From the NCBI GenBank assembly GCA_017533785.1, contig JAFWII010000009.1, forward strand, positions 1 to 64,000: DNA of 64,000 nt. Direction: 5' to 3'. A program made the translations under genes and the position numbers. Below are positions 40,969 through 49,388 of this stretch, piece after piece (position 1 is the stretch's first letter; every line of letters starts with the position of its first letter). The notes below the pieces were generated by a model. The model was not told the origin of the DNA, made no database searches, and was given only the letters and a program-made list of their open reading frames with translations. The DNA is from Erysipelotrichaceae bacterium (GTDB taxonomy: Bacteria; Bacillota_I; Bacilli_A; Erysipelotrichales; Erysipelotrichaceae).

Positions 40969-42066
40969 TTATTCTGTGATTATCGGACCCTGCAGCTCCC
41001 GTTTGAGGAGCTCTTTCCGTTTCTCTTCCGGGAACAGGGAAGCGTAGAGACGCGCGCCGCGCTCCTCGAAAAGCTTGTAGCTCGGCGGGATCTCCTTGAA
41101 GGTGGTGATGACCTTTCCCGGACCTTCGTAGTCCTTCAGGAAACTGCGGCCTTTGCCGTTGAAACCCAGCACCCGCAGATATCCCGGCGGGGAGAGTGCA
41201 TCGACTTCCTCCTTTTTGTTTCCGAGGGCGATCTGCATCAGCGTCCGCTGGATCCGTCCGCGGGTATAGCGCTTGGAGACCGAGGCACGCAGGAAATCCT
41301 CATAGTGCTCATATTTCTCGGCGTTGTCCTTCAGCATCTTCTCGATGCCTTCCCGGACCAGGAAGATCCGCTCGAGATCGCTACGTTCGCTCATGATCAG
41401 GAAGCGGCGCAGATAGGGCCACAGATCTTCATTTGAAACAGGCGAGCTGATCTCCATCGGGGTGGCGTTCTGATATTCCTGACCGCTCAAAACAGCTTTA
41501 CGGATCGCTCTGGCGCTGCAGATCTCATCGATCATCTCGTCGTTGGCGTTGTCATTCCGCTTGATTGTAATCGGCTGCACGTCGCTGCCGATCAGGGCAC
41601 GCAGGTAACAGATCCCCAGCCGGTCGTTGGGATAGACACTGTCGGATAACAGGCCGTAAGCTTTGGGATAGCTTTCGCCTTTGCGCATCCGCTCTTTCAG
41701 GTAGTTGACATTGACCGGAAGGGAGGCGATCTTCTGCAGTTCCTCGAGGTTGGCTGTCTCCGAGCCGAAGGCGATATTGTCGACGCCGAGCAGTTTTAAA
41801 AGGTGCACGCTGTTCTCACCGAAGACGGTCGCGCTCTGCAGCGTGACGATCAGCGGAAGCTCGATCACGAGGTCGACGCCATGGGCAAGCGCGCATTCCG
41901 TACGCTGCCATTTGTCGGTGATCGCGAATTCGCCGCGCTGGACGTAATTGCCTGACATGACCGCGATCAGACAGTCGCAGCCGCTCTGTTTCCGGCTCTC
42001 ACTGATATGGATCATATGCCCGTTATGGAAGGGATTGTACTCGACGACGATACCGCAGGTTTTCAT
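40969..42066 (-). CDS. tmcAL: tRNA(Met) cytidine acetate ligase (YlbM)
   Basis: 365 residues. TmcAL makes N4-acetylcytidine at the wobble base of elongator tRNA-Met, using acetate and ATP. The nucleotidyltransferase motif is GIVVEYNPFHNGHMIHI (HxGH), with MSGNYVQRGEFAITDKW, ELPLIVTLQSA and FGSETANL. Start ATG 42066; the open frame extends to 42120 but that part crosses the promoter. It is divergent from yceD-rpmF, as ylbM is in Bacillus. A TACAAT seven bases upstream implies a leaderless mRNA. Confidence 0.9.
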   Translation of the reverse strand: MKTCGIVVEYNPFHNGHMIHISESRKQSGCDCLIAVMSGNYVQRGEFAITDKWQRTECALAHGVDLVIELPLIVTLQSATVFGENSVHLLKLLGVDNIAFGSETANLEELQKIASLPVNVNYLKERMRKGESYPKAYGLLSDSVYPNDRLGICYLRALIGSDVQPITIKRNDNANDEMIDEICSARAIRKAVLSGQEYQNATPMEISSPVSNEDLWPYLRRFLIMSERSDLERIFLVREGIEKMLKDNAEKYEHYEDFLRASVSKRYTRGRIQRTLMQIALGNKKEEVDALSPPGYLRVLGFNGKGRSFLKDYEGPGKVITTFKEIPPSYKLFEERGARLYASLFPEEKRKELLKRELQGPIITE

Positions 42067-42073
42067 ATTAAAT

Positions 42074-42110
42074 ATTGTAATTGACAAACGACAAAACTGT
42101 AAACTACAAT
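42074..42110. promoter_or_regulatory. Back-to-back leaderless promoters of tmcAL and yceD
   Basis: Plus strand: TTGACA (42081-42086), 18-base spacer, TACAAT (42105-42110), then eight bases to ATG 42119. Minus strand: TACAAT (42079-42074), then seven bases to ATG 42066, with TTACAG 17 bases upstream. The plus -35 starts two bases from the minus -10. Neither gene has a Shine-Dalgarno sequence. Confidence 0.75.
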
Positions 42111-42118
42111 AGTTGGGC

Positions 42119-42616
42119 ATGGAAAAGACGATAAGTGCTGCAGAGCTGGTTCAAACCAACGGAATGGACATCCCTTATGACATCGATTATAAGGCTTTTG
42201 AGAATAACCCGTTCCTGCGTGCGGTCAAGGATGTGAAGTCCGATATCCACATCTACTACGACCTGACGGACAAGCTGACTGCGGACGTCGCGATCGACGG
42301 AACGCTTGTCTGCCCCTGCGCTTTGACCCTGGAGGATACCGATGTGCCTTTCTCGATCGACGAGCAGATCCACCTTTCCTTTAAGGATGAGGATGACGTC
42401 TACTATGTCGAAGACGAACTCGATCTCGAGGATTTCGTGATGAGTTTCATCTTCCCGATCGTTCCGATAAAGGTTGTCAAAAATGAAGAAATAGAGTATC
42501 CTAGAGGGGATGGCTGGAGAGTCATGACAGAAGCGGAATTCGAAGAATCCCGCAAACAACGAATAGATCCCAGACTCAGTAAATTGTTGGATCTAGTAGG
42601 CGAAGAGGAGGAATAG
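42119..42616 (+). CDS. yceD: YceD/DUF177-family protein (YlbN)
   Basis: 165 residues. The DUF177 pattern is seen in a central strand region ([26 protein letters not shown]) and [22 protein letters not shown], ending [13 protein letters not shown], the family's usual ending. In bacteria and plastids the family is tied to 23S rRNA or large-subunit assembly and almost always precedes rpmF, as here. An in-frame TTG at 42113 falls inside the promoter, so ATG 42119 is chosen. Confidence 0.88.
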   Translation: MEKTISAAELVQTNGMDIPYDIDYKAFENNPFLRAVKDVKSDIHIYYDLTDKLTADVAIDGTLVCPCALTLEDTDVPFSIDEQIHLSFKDEDDVYYVEDELDLEDFVMSFIFPIVPIKVVKNEEIEYPRGDGWRVMTEAEFEESRKQRIDPRLSKLLDLVGEEEE

Positions 42617-42618
42617 AA

Positions 42619-42768
42619 ATGGCAGTACAACAGAGAAGAAACTCAAAGACCCGTACCGCAAAGCGTAGAACCCATTATAAGCTGATGGCTCCGACATTGG
42701 TCAAATGCCCTGGCTGCGGAGAACTCAAACTGGCTCATCGCGCTTGCCCGAACTGCGGTCATAAGTAA
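42619..42768 (+). CDS. rpmF: 50S ribosomal protein L32
   Basis: 49 residues. It begins [19 protein letters not shown], the L32 start, and has a zinc ribbon of four cysteines in [19 protein letters not shown] (two CxxC pairs). SD GGAGGAAT lies before ATG 42619, three bases after the yceD stop. The gene is short but certain. Confidence 0.97.
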   Translation: MAVQQRRNSKTRTAKRRTHYKLMAPTLVKCPGCGELKLAHRACPNCGHK

Positions 42769-42782
42769 GCTGAAAAGAATGT

Positions 42783-42808
42783 AGAAATCGAAAGATTTCT
42801 TTTCTTTT
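42783..42808 (+). terminator. Terminator of yceD-rpmF
   Basis: AGAAATC-GAAA-GATTTCT (42783-42800), a 7-bp stem with a tetraloop, followed by TTTCTTTTCC. Confidence 0.75.
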
Positions 42809-42840
42809 CCCCATCCGGGGGAACGATCACAAAAAATACA

Positions 42841-42869
42841 AAAAAACGTGCAGAAATTGCACGTTTTTT
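42841..42869 (+). terminator. Second terminator before the division cluster
   Basis: ACGTGCA pairs with TGCACGT, extended by an A-run facing a six-T run, around a GAAAT loop. It isolates the mraZ promoter from rpmF transcription and could act on both strands. Confidence 0.75.
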
Positions 42870-42893
42870 ATTTACTTCAGACGTAAAAAAATG

Positions 42894-42934
42894 CATAATG
42901 GTGTTAACAAGTGGTTGAAAGTGGGGGAAAGTGG
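42894..42934 (+). promoter_or_regulatory. mraZ promoter and MraZ box
   Basis: CATAAT (42894-42899) with TTTACT 17 bases upstream is the probable promoter. Downstream, AAGTGG occurs three times at exact 10-base spacing (42909, 42919 and 42929), the last ending one base before ATG 42936. MraZ autorepressors bind such TGGG/GTGG direct repeats. Here the box covers the leader and the ribosome-binding region. Confidence 0.8.
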
Positions 42935-42935
42935 G

Positions 42936-43373
42936 ATGTTCATCGGTGAATACTCACATACGCTGGACGCAAAAGGGCGCATCATCATTCCCAGCAAGTT
43001 CCGGGAAGAGCTGCATGCTTCTTTTATTCTCACGCGCGGTCTGGACGGCTGCCTCACGATCTACTCGCTTGAGCAATGGCAGAAACTGCTCACGGAACTG
43101 GAGAAGCTCCCCAGCACCAAAAGAGCCGCCAGACAGTATATCCACATGCTGACGGCGAAGGCCTGCGAATGCACGCCGGACAAAATGGGGCGCATCATCA
43201 TTCCGAACTATCTTGCAGAACCGGTGCACATCACCAAGGAATGTGCGATCATCGGCGTCAACGATCATATCGAGATCTGGGATAAGGATACCTGGACGAG
43301 ATACTTCGAGGAAGCCAGTGACAGCTTTGAGGAAGTAGCCGAAAACCTCAGCGATCTTTTGAAAAATGAATAG
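42936..43373 (+). CDS. mraZ: Transcriptional regulator MraZ
   Basis: 145 residues: MFIGEYSHTLDAKGRIIIPSKF begins the first SpoVT/AbrB-like half and DKMGRIIIPNYL marks the second. MraZ forms a ring and represses the dcw cluster from direct repeats, which are present just upstream. ATG 42936 gives the canonical MF(I/M)GEY start; 42891 lies upstream of the box and is rejected. Its last eight bases overlap rsmH. Confidence 0.95.
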   Translation: MFIGEYSHTLDAKGRIIIPSKFREELHASFILTRGLDGCLTIYSLEQWQKLLTELEKLPSTKRAARQYIHMLTAKACECTPDKMGRIIIPNYLAEPVHITKECAIIGVNDHIEIWDKDTWTRYFEEASDSFEEVAENLSDLLKNE

Positions 43374-44274
43374 CCATTACAGTGTCATGAAGGAAGAAGC
43401 GATCGATCTTCTGGAAATCAACAAGGACGGCATCTATGTGGACGGGACACTGGGAAGAGGCGGCCACAGCAGCGAGATCATAAAGCGGCTGGACCGCGGC
43501 CATCTGTACGCCTTCGATCTCGACGCGGAAGCGATCGAGATCTGCAGACAGACGATGGACAGTGAAAAATGCACATTCATTCACGCAAATTATGCTGAAA
43601 TGAAGAACTTCGTCCCGCAGGCGGATGGAATCCTGCTCGATCTGGGCGTTTCCTCGCCACAATTCGATAATGCGGAACGCGGATTCTCTTACAGATATGA
43701 TGCCTCCCTTGATATGAGGATGGATCAGACCGCCGAAAAGACAGCCGCCAAGCTCGTCAATGAGGCGGATGAAGCCGAACTGCTGCGGATCTTCCGCAAC
43801 TACGGTGAAGTCCCATTCGCATCCAGGATCGTCAGCAATATCCTCAAACGCCGGGCAGAGAAACCGATCGAAACGACCTTCGAACTGGTCGACGTCATCA
43901 AGATGTCGCTTCCGCCGAAGGAACTCGCAAAGAAGGGGCATCCGGCCAAGCAGTGCTTTCAGGCGCTGCGGATCGCCGTCAATGATGAGCTAACCTCGCT
44001 GGAGACCTTCCTGAACGATCTTCCGGATCTGCTGAAGATCAACGGCGTCGCTGTAGTGATCACCTTCCATTCCCTGGAAGACAGACTCGTTAAAAACCGT
44101 TTTAAAGAACTCTCTACCGTCCGAGTCGACAAGCGCATCGCTTTACGACCCGAAGAAATACCGCAACCGAATTACATCCTCCCCGAACACAAAGTTCGGC
44201 CGAGTGCCAAAGAATTAGACGAGAATCACCGTTCGCACAGCGCGATTCTCCGAGTAATCAAAAGAGTGGGGTAA
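43366..44274 (+). CDS. rsmH: 16S rRNA m4C1402 methyltransferase
   Basis: 302 residues. HYSVMKEEAIDLL is the start. The SAM-binding region is YVDGTLGRGGHSSEII, with DGILLDLGVSSPQFDNAERGFSYRYDASLDMRMDQ, CFQALRIAVNDEL, VVITFHSLEDRLVKNRFKE and the C-terminal R-P-S-A-K-E-L. Methylates C1402 in the decoding centre with RsmI. The gene is the second of the dcw cluster and overlaps mraZ. Confidence 0.96.
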   Translation: MNSHYSVMKEEAIDLLEINKDGIYVDGTLGRGGHSSEIIKRLDRGHLYAFDLDAEAIEICRQTMDSEKCTFIHANYAEMKNFVPQADGILLDLGVSSPQFDNAERGFSYRYDASLDMRMDQTAEKTAAKLVNEADEAELLRIFRNYGEVPFASRIVSNILKRRAEKPIETTFELVDVIKMSLPPKELAKKGHPAKQCFQALRIAVNDELTSLETFLNDLPDLLKINGVAVVITFHSLEDRLVKNRFKELSTVRVDKRIALRPEEIPQPNYILPEHKVRPSAKELDENHRSHSAILRVIKRVG

Positions 44275-44279
44275 AAGTT

Positions 44280-44579
44280 ATGGCAAGAATCGTTAAAACA
44301 CAGAAAAGAAGAATCCATTTCGAAGGTTTCGCATTTATCATGTTCGCGACCGCGGTGATCCTGACGATCTTTTCCAATCTTTTCCTGCGCAGTTCCAATG
44401 CATCGCTGATGATCCAGATCCAGGATATGAACCGCCAATGTGATATCCTGCGCACGGACAACCAGCGTCTGACGATCGAGATCCAGTCTCTGCAGAATCG
44501 CGACCGTATTTTTACTATCGCTGAAAATGCCGGTCTGACCCAGATCAACGACAACATCATCAGCGTAAACGGAGACTAA
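44280..44579 (+). CDS. ftsL: Cell division protein FtsL-like
   Basis: 99 residues: short basic cytoplasmic tail, one membrane helix (FAFIMFATAVILTIFSNLFL) and an extracytoplasmic coiled coil (MIQIQDMNRQCDILRTDNQRL). The sequence is divergent, but size, topology and position between rsmH and the penicillin-binding protein are those of FtsL, a FtsB/DivIC partner at the divisome. One base separates its stop from the next ATG. Confidence 0.85.
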   Translation: MARIVKTQKRRIHFEGFAFIMFATAVILTIFSNLFLRSSNASLMIQIQDMNRQCDILRTDNQRLTIEIQSLQNRDRIFTIAENAGLTQINDNIISVNGD

Positions 44580-44580
44580 T

Positions 44581-46827
44581 ATGAGAAAACGCAACGGAAT
44601 GCTGCGTTTTGTCTATCTTTTCGCGTTGATACTCACCATAGCGGTGGTCATCAACGTTTTTTTGGTAGCGGTCGGAAAGATCCATATCCGTTCCATGACG
44701 CGCTTAGATCCCTATGTCAATTCCGTCTCGATGATCCGCGAGACGCTTTATGGTGAACGCGGATACGTTTACGACAGCGACGGCCAGGTCGTTGCCCAGA
44801 ACGTCAAGACGTACGATATCATCTGTTACCTGTCGAAAGACCGTATCAGTTCCAAGAACGAGCCGGCCTATGTCGACGATCCGCTCTATACCTCCCAGGT
44901 CCTCGCTCAGATCCTGAACGGCGACCAGACGGAGATCTTTTCGCTTCTCACCAGCAACCCGAACCTGTACCAGACCGAGTTGGGAACGATCGGCCGCAAC
45001 CTTTCCCAGGAGACCGTCGACCGCATCCTGGCGGATAAGAATCTGCACGGCATCGGTTTTAAAGAATCGACCAAGCGTGTCTATCCGCTTGGCCAGAATT
45101 TCTCCCCGTATCTGATCGGCTTTGCGAGATCGGATGAGAACGGCAAGCTCGTCGGCAAAATGGGACTTGAGATCTATCTGGATGAAGAACTCGCCGGCGA
45201 GAACGGTATGCACATCTACCAGGCGGACAAGAACGGCTACATCCTGCCGGGCATGTACGAAGAGACGATCCCAGCCAAGAACGGCGCATCCGTCTATCTG
45301 ACCCTGAACAGTTCCGTCAACGAAGCGCTGCAGACCGCCTTCAACGGCATGGCAGAGATCAACGGCGCCGTAGAAGCGTGGGGCGCAGTCATGGATATCC
45401 ATACCGGCAAACTGCTCGGCTATGGACAGTATCCGTCCTTCGATCCCAACCTCGGCGATATCGAAGACTACAACAACTACGGCAGCCAGTGGACTTACGA
45501 GCCCGGTTCCGTTCTGAAATCCATCATTTATTCCGCTGCGATCGATACCGGTGTATATGACGGCCACGCCTATTTCGATTCCTCACCATTCTGCTACTAC
45601 GCCAACGGAACCGAACCGTACCGTTCCTATGGCAGCAGCTACGGCTGTATCTACAACGCGAACCACAAGTCATGGGGTTCGATCGAACTGGACTACGGTC
45701 TGATCTATTCCGCCAACGTCGCGACTTCGACGCTGCTGACGGATTATGTCGGCTCCCGGACCTTCGAGGAATACCTGAATGCGTTCGGTTTCTTCAAACC
45801 CGTCGACACTGACGGTATTCCGGAAAATCCCGGCAAAAAGAATTTCTACTATCCGAGTGAAAAACTGGCGCTGACATACGGTCAGGGCTCCAGTGTCAAT
45901 ATGCTGCAGCTGCTGCAGGCCTATTCCGCGATCTTCGGCAACGGTGAGATGGTCAAACCGTATTTCATCGACCGTGTCGTCGACGAGAACGGGGAAGTCA
46001 TCTACCGCGGCGAGCGCACTGTTGTCGGCAGACCGATCAAGGAATCGACCGCCAAACAGATGCAGGAACTGCTCGCGAGAGTCGTAACCGATGAAGGCGG
46101 CACCGCCAAGTGGTATGGCATCGACGAGGTCAACATCATGGCCAAGACCGGTTCCGGTGAGATCGCCTGGGAAGGCAGTTACGGCAGCGAATACGCGATC
46201 ATCTCCGTCATGCAGGCATTCCCGGCGGAAGACCCGCAGATCATGATCTATTTCGCCTATATCGCGCCGTACGACTACCAGATCCATACCCGTTCCGCGC
46301 CGATCCAGGAACTGACAAAGAAAGTCTATATCTTAACGACGAACCAGCGCCGCGAGCATAAAGAAGGGTACTACACCGCCGAAAAGACCGAAATGCAGGA
46401 TCTTACCGGCATGACTCCGGACAACGCCCAGGCGATCGTCGAAGACAGCGGCGCCGTTCCGTATCTCATCGGCACCGGCACCAAGATCATCGATCAGTGG
46501 CCGAAACCCGGTGACGATCTTTACGGCGGCGAGAAGGTCTTCCTGCTGACCCGCACGAATGAATTCACCGTTGAGGACTTTACCGGCTGGACCAGAAAAG
46601 AGATCGTCAACTACTGGCAGCTCAGCGGACTGCCGATCACGATCGACGGCTATGGTGTCGTCGTTTCCCAGAGTGTCGAACCGGGCACTGTCGTGAACAG
46701 CAAGCAGCCGATCACGGTCGTTCTCCAGGACATCCATACCGAAAAACCGGCTCCTGCAGAGGATGAGGAGTACGCTGAGGAATATGACTATTCGGAAGAC
46801 GAAGAATATTGGGATGACGAAGAGTAA
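44581..46827 (+). CDS. pbpB: Division penicillin-binding protein (class B) with PASTA domains
   Basis: 748 residues. One N-terminal membrane helix is followed by a PBP dimerisation region (ETLYGERGYVYDSDGQVVA) and a transpeptidase domain. The latter has SVLK in YEPGSVLKS (Ser310, Lys313), SAN (Ser377-Asn379) and KTG at 522-524. Two C-terminal PASTA domains begin near DLTGMTPDNAQAIVEDSG and DFTGWTRKEIVNYWQLSG, then a very acidic tail. It makes septal peptidoglycan crosslinks. SVLK instead of the common STFK is a mild variant. Next in line is mraY. Confidence 0.92.
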   Translation: MRKRNGMLRFVYLFALILTIAVVINVFLVAVGKIHIRSMTRLDPYVNSVSMIRETLYGERGYVYDSDGQVVAQNVKTYDIICYLSKDRISSKNEPAYVDDPLYTSQVLAQILNGDQTEIFSLLTSNPNLYQTELGTIGRNLSQETVDRILADKNLHGIGFKESTKRVYPLGQNFSPYLIGFARSDENGKLVGKMGLEIYLDEELAGENGMHIYQADKNGYILPGMYEETIPAKNGASVYLTLNSSVNEALQTAFNGMAEINGAVEAWGAVMDIHTGKLLGYGQYPSFDPNLGDIEDYNNYGSQWTYEPGSVLKSIIYSAAIDTGVYDGHAYFDSSPFCYYANGTEPYRSYGSSYGCIYNANHKSWGSIELDYGLIYSANVATSTLLTDYVGSRTFEEYLNAFGFFKPVDTDGIPENPGKKNFYYPSEKLALTYGQGSSVNMLQLLQAYSAIFGNGEMVKPYFIDRVVDENGEVIYRGERTVVGRPIKESTAKQMQELLARVVTDEGGTAKWYGIDEVNIMAKTGSGEIAWEGSYGSEYAIISVMQAFPAEDPQIMIYFAYIAPYDYQIHTRSAPIQELTKKVYILTTNQRREHKEGYYTAEKTEMQDLTGMTPDNAQAIVEDSGAVPYLIGTGTKIIDQWPKPGDDLYGGEKVFLLTRTNEFTVEDFTGWTRKEIVNYWQLSGLPITIDGYGVVVSQSVEPGTVVNSKQPITVVLQDIHTEKPAPAEDEEYAEEYDYSEDEEYWDDEE

Positions 46828-46850
46828 GATTTGGAGTAATATAGATTGGT

Positions 46851-47822
46851 ATGAAAACCGCAATACTGTACATTTTGAGCTTTCTCGGATCCCTGGCTTT
46901 GGTCTTCGTCGTAATGCCGAAGTACATTTCCTATCTGAAAAAAGCCGGCTATAACCAGGAAGTCAGCGAATACGCATTAAAAGAATATCAGGAAAAGGCC
47001 AAGACCCCGATCATGGGCGGCCTTTTATTCGTTGTCGCGCCGCTTCTGCTGCTGCTGGTCCTGAGACCGGCTGCCCTGCTGAATCCGAAAGCGCTGTTCG
47101 TGATCCTGTCCTATGCGTCCTTCTGCCTGATCGGCTTCCTGGACGATTTTCTGATCCTGCTCCGCCATAATAACGAAGGTCTGAGTCCGAAAAAGAAACT
47201 GCTCGCCCAGCTCGTCTTCGCGGGCGTGCTCTATCTGCTTTTCCATAAGTACATCGGCTCATCCGTCTATCTGCCGTTCCTGCACACCAGCATCGATCTC
47301 GGCATTCTGTTTGCCCCGTTCCTGATCCTGGTCTATGCGGCCGAAGCCAACGCCGTCAACTTTACCGACGGCATGGACGGTCTCTGCGCCGGCGTTTCCT
47401 TTATCAGCCTGCTCCCGTTCGTCCTCTTTGCCCTCAAGGCAGGGGAGAGCGATCTCGTTCTTCTGCTCTTCGGTATCCTCGGCGCCCTGCTGGGATATCT
47501 TTACTACAACCGTTTCCCGGCGAAGATCTTCATGGGCGACAGCGGCTCGCTCGCTTTGGGCGCCTTATTCGCGTCGCTGGGCTTCATCCTGCATAAGGAA
47601 GTCGCATTGTTCTTTGCCGGTTTCGTCTTTGTCTGGGAGATGTTCTGCGTTTCCCTGCAGCTGTTCTGCGTCATCGTGTTCCACCGCCGGATCTTCTCCT
47701 ATACGCCGATCCATTACGCGTTCCGGCTCAAGGGGATCCCGGAGACCAGGATCGTCAGCAGCTTCTATGTACTGGCGCTCCTGTCCGCGGCTGTCGGCCT
47801 GCTCGTGGGGTTCTTCGGATGA
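46851..47822 (+). CDS. mraY: Phospho-N-acetylmuramoyl-pentapeptide transferase, HHH-motif variant
   Basis: 323 residues and about ten membrane helices. It makes lipid I from UDP-MurNAc-pentapeptide and undecaprenyl phosphate. Catalytic regions IGFLDDFL, NAVNFTDGMDGL and FMGDSGSLALGA are intact. The His-rich loop, usually PLHHHFE, is PIHYAFRLKG here, keeping only the first His. The N-terminal PIMGG segment is present. Position after the septal PBP fits mraY; murD, ftsW and murG do not follow. It overlaps the RecJ-like gene by four bases. Confidence 0.88.
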   Translation: MKTAILYILSFLGSLALVFVVMPKYISYLKKAGYNQEVSEYALKEYQEKAKTPIMGGLLFVVAPLLLLLVLRPAALLNPKALFVILSYASFCLIGFLDDFLILLRHNNEGLSPKKKLLAQLVFAGVLYLLFHKYIGSSVYLPFLHTSIDLGILFAPFLILVYAAEANAVNFTDGMDGLCAGVSFISLLPFVLFALKAGESDLVLLLFGILGALLGYLYYNRFPAKIFMGDSGSLALGALFASLGFILHKEVALFFAGFVFVWEMFCVSLQLFCVIVFHRRIFSYTPIHYAFRLKGIPETRIVSSFYVLALLSAAVGLLVGFFG

Positions 47823-49321
47823 AGTACGAATTTCTAAATGATACAGCGACCCAGTTCCAGGACCGGGTCCTTTCTTTTTTAAAGATCGCAGACCGCGATC
47901 CGGATGAATACGACCGGAACGCGGCTCTCTCTGCCCTGAGGAGATTCGGGGAAGCTTTCGACACGCTGCAGAACGACCGCATCCTGCTGGTCGGCGACTA
48001 CGACTGCGACGGCATCTGCGCGACGAACATCCTGGTGCGTCTGTGCGAAAAGCGCGGATATAAAGCGAACTATTACATTCCTTCCCGCCATAAGGAAGGG
48101 TACGGACTGAATCTCTCGATCGTCGATAACGCGATCAAATACGGTTTTACGGCGCTGATCTGTCTCGACAACGGCGTCAAGGCTAACGAAGCCGTAGAGA
48201 AAGCTGCTGCCCACGGGATCAAAGTCCTGATCATCGACCATCACGAATACGATGAATTGCCGCCGCTCTACGCTTTCCTGCACCCGGCTTTGCTGGAGGA
48301 AGGCTATAACGACTGCTGCACGGCAGGCCTCAGCTGTCTTTTATATGACCTTTATGATCAGGATCCGGTCGTGCACACCTATGCCGGTCTGGCCACGCTG
48401 GCCGATGCGGTAACGGTCTTCGGCTATAACCGCCGGCTGATCAAGGAGGCGTTGCACAACCTCAATACGATGTCTGTCGAACCGCTCCAGGCGCTTGCCC
48501 CGAGCAGTGAATATACCTGTTACGATCTGTCCTACCAGATCATCCCCAAGATCAACGCGGTGGCGCGTCTTGAAAACGGCGCCAACGTCAATATGCTGGT
48601 GAAGTATCTCTCTTCCTCCGGAAGCGAGCTCTACGGTTTCGCAAAGCAGCTCGAGGAGATCAACGAGCAGCGCAAGGAACTGACTAAAAAGATGCTGGGA
48701 TACGCGGATACGGAACTGACCGGAAACGATATCCTGTATGCGTCTGACAGCCGTTTTGAGGAGGGCTTGTGCGGCATTATCGCCGGGCGGATGGTCTCGC
48801 TTTACCAGAAGCCCTGTCTGATCCTGAGCGAAAAGGACGGCATCTACAAGGGCAGCGCCAGATCGCTGGGCGAATACCCGTTCTTCTCCAAAATGCTGCC
48901 GATCAGAGAGAGCTTCCTGACCTTAGGCGGTCACGAAGCGGCGTTCGGTCTCTCATTCGATGAGGAACACCGGGACACGGTCCTGCGCTATCTCGATTCG
49001 CTGGAACTCGATTACGAGCCGGTCAAGACCTGTTTGACTGTCGCTCCGGAGGAGCTGACCTACGAGAACGCGCTGTTCATTGCCGGACTTGAGCCCTATG
49101 GCACCGGTCTGACACGTCCGCTGTTTGCGCTGAAAAGACCGGCTGTACTTCGGGAATACCGGATCAAGAACCGTTATCCCAAATGGCTGCTTCCGGGTGG
49201 AGCGGAAGCCGTCTATTTCGGCGAGAAAGACGTCAGCAGCTTTGAATATCTGATCGGTCATATTGAAATTGACCGCTATCACAAAAACCGCGCATCCTTC
49301 CTTGTCCAGGATGTGATCTAG
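47819..49321 (+). CDS. recJ: RecJ-like DHH/DHHA1 single-strand exonuclease
   Basis: 500 residues. DHH-superfamily motifs: LLVGDYDCDGICAT (I), CLDNGVK (II), IIDHHEYDELP (III, DHH) and LADAV (IV). The DHHA1 part contains SARSLGEYPF and LTLGGHEAAFGLSF (GGH motif). RecJ degrades ssDNA 5' to 3' in repair. It is shorter than Bacillus RecJ (about 780 residues), lacking its extra C-terminal domain. The following apt-rel order matches recJ (yrvE) in Bacillus, although here it is coupled to mraY. Confidence 0.85.
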   Translation: MKYEFLNDTATQFQDRVLSFLKIADRDPDEYDRNAALSALRRFGEAFDTLQNDRILLVGDYDCDGICATNILVRLCEKRGYKANYYIPSRHKEGYGLNLSIVDNAIKYGFTALICLDNGVKANEAVEKAAAHGIKVLIIDHHEYDELPPLYAFLHPALLEEGYNDCCTAGLSCLLYDLYDQDPVVHTYAGLATLADAVTVFGYNRRLIKEALHNLNTMSVEPLQALAPSSEYTCYDLSYQIIPKINAVARLENGANVNMLVKYLSSSGSELYGFAKQLEEINEQRKELTKKMLGYADTELTGNDILYASDSRFEEGLCGIIAGRMVSLYQKPCLILSEKDGIYKGSARSLGEYPFFSKMLPIRESFLTLGGHEAAFGLSFDEEHRDTVLRYLDSLELDYEPVKTCLTVAPEELTYENALFIAGLEPYGTGLTRPLFALKRPAVLREYRIKNRYPKWLLPGGAEAVYFGEKDVSSFEYLIGHIEIDRYHKNRASFLVQDVI

Positions 49322-49357
49322 CCCGCTAATTCACTTTTTATTCAATAGTGATTGCGT

Positions 49358-49363
49358 TATAAT
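49358..49363 (+). promoter_or_regulatory. -10 box of apt
   Basis: A perfect TATAAT, with TTTTTA 17 bases upstream as a poor -35, 25 bases before ATG 49389. The leader carries SD AAAGGAG, in contrast with the leaderless genes of the window. Confidence 0.55.
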
Positions 49364-49388
49364 ATTGCCGTAAAAGGAGACCAAGCAT

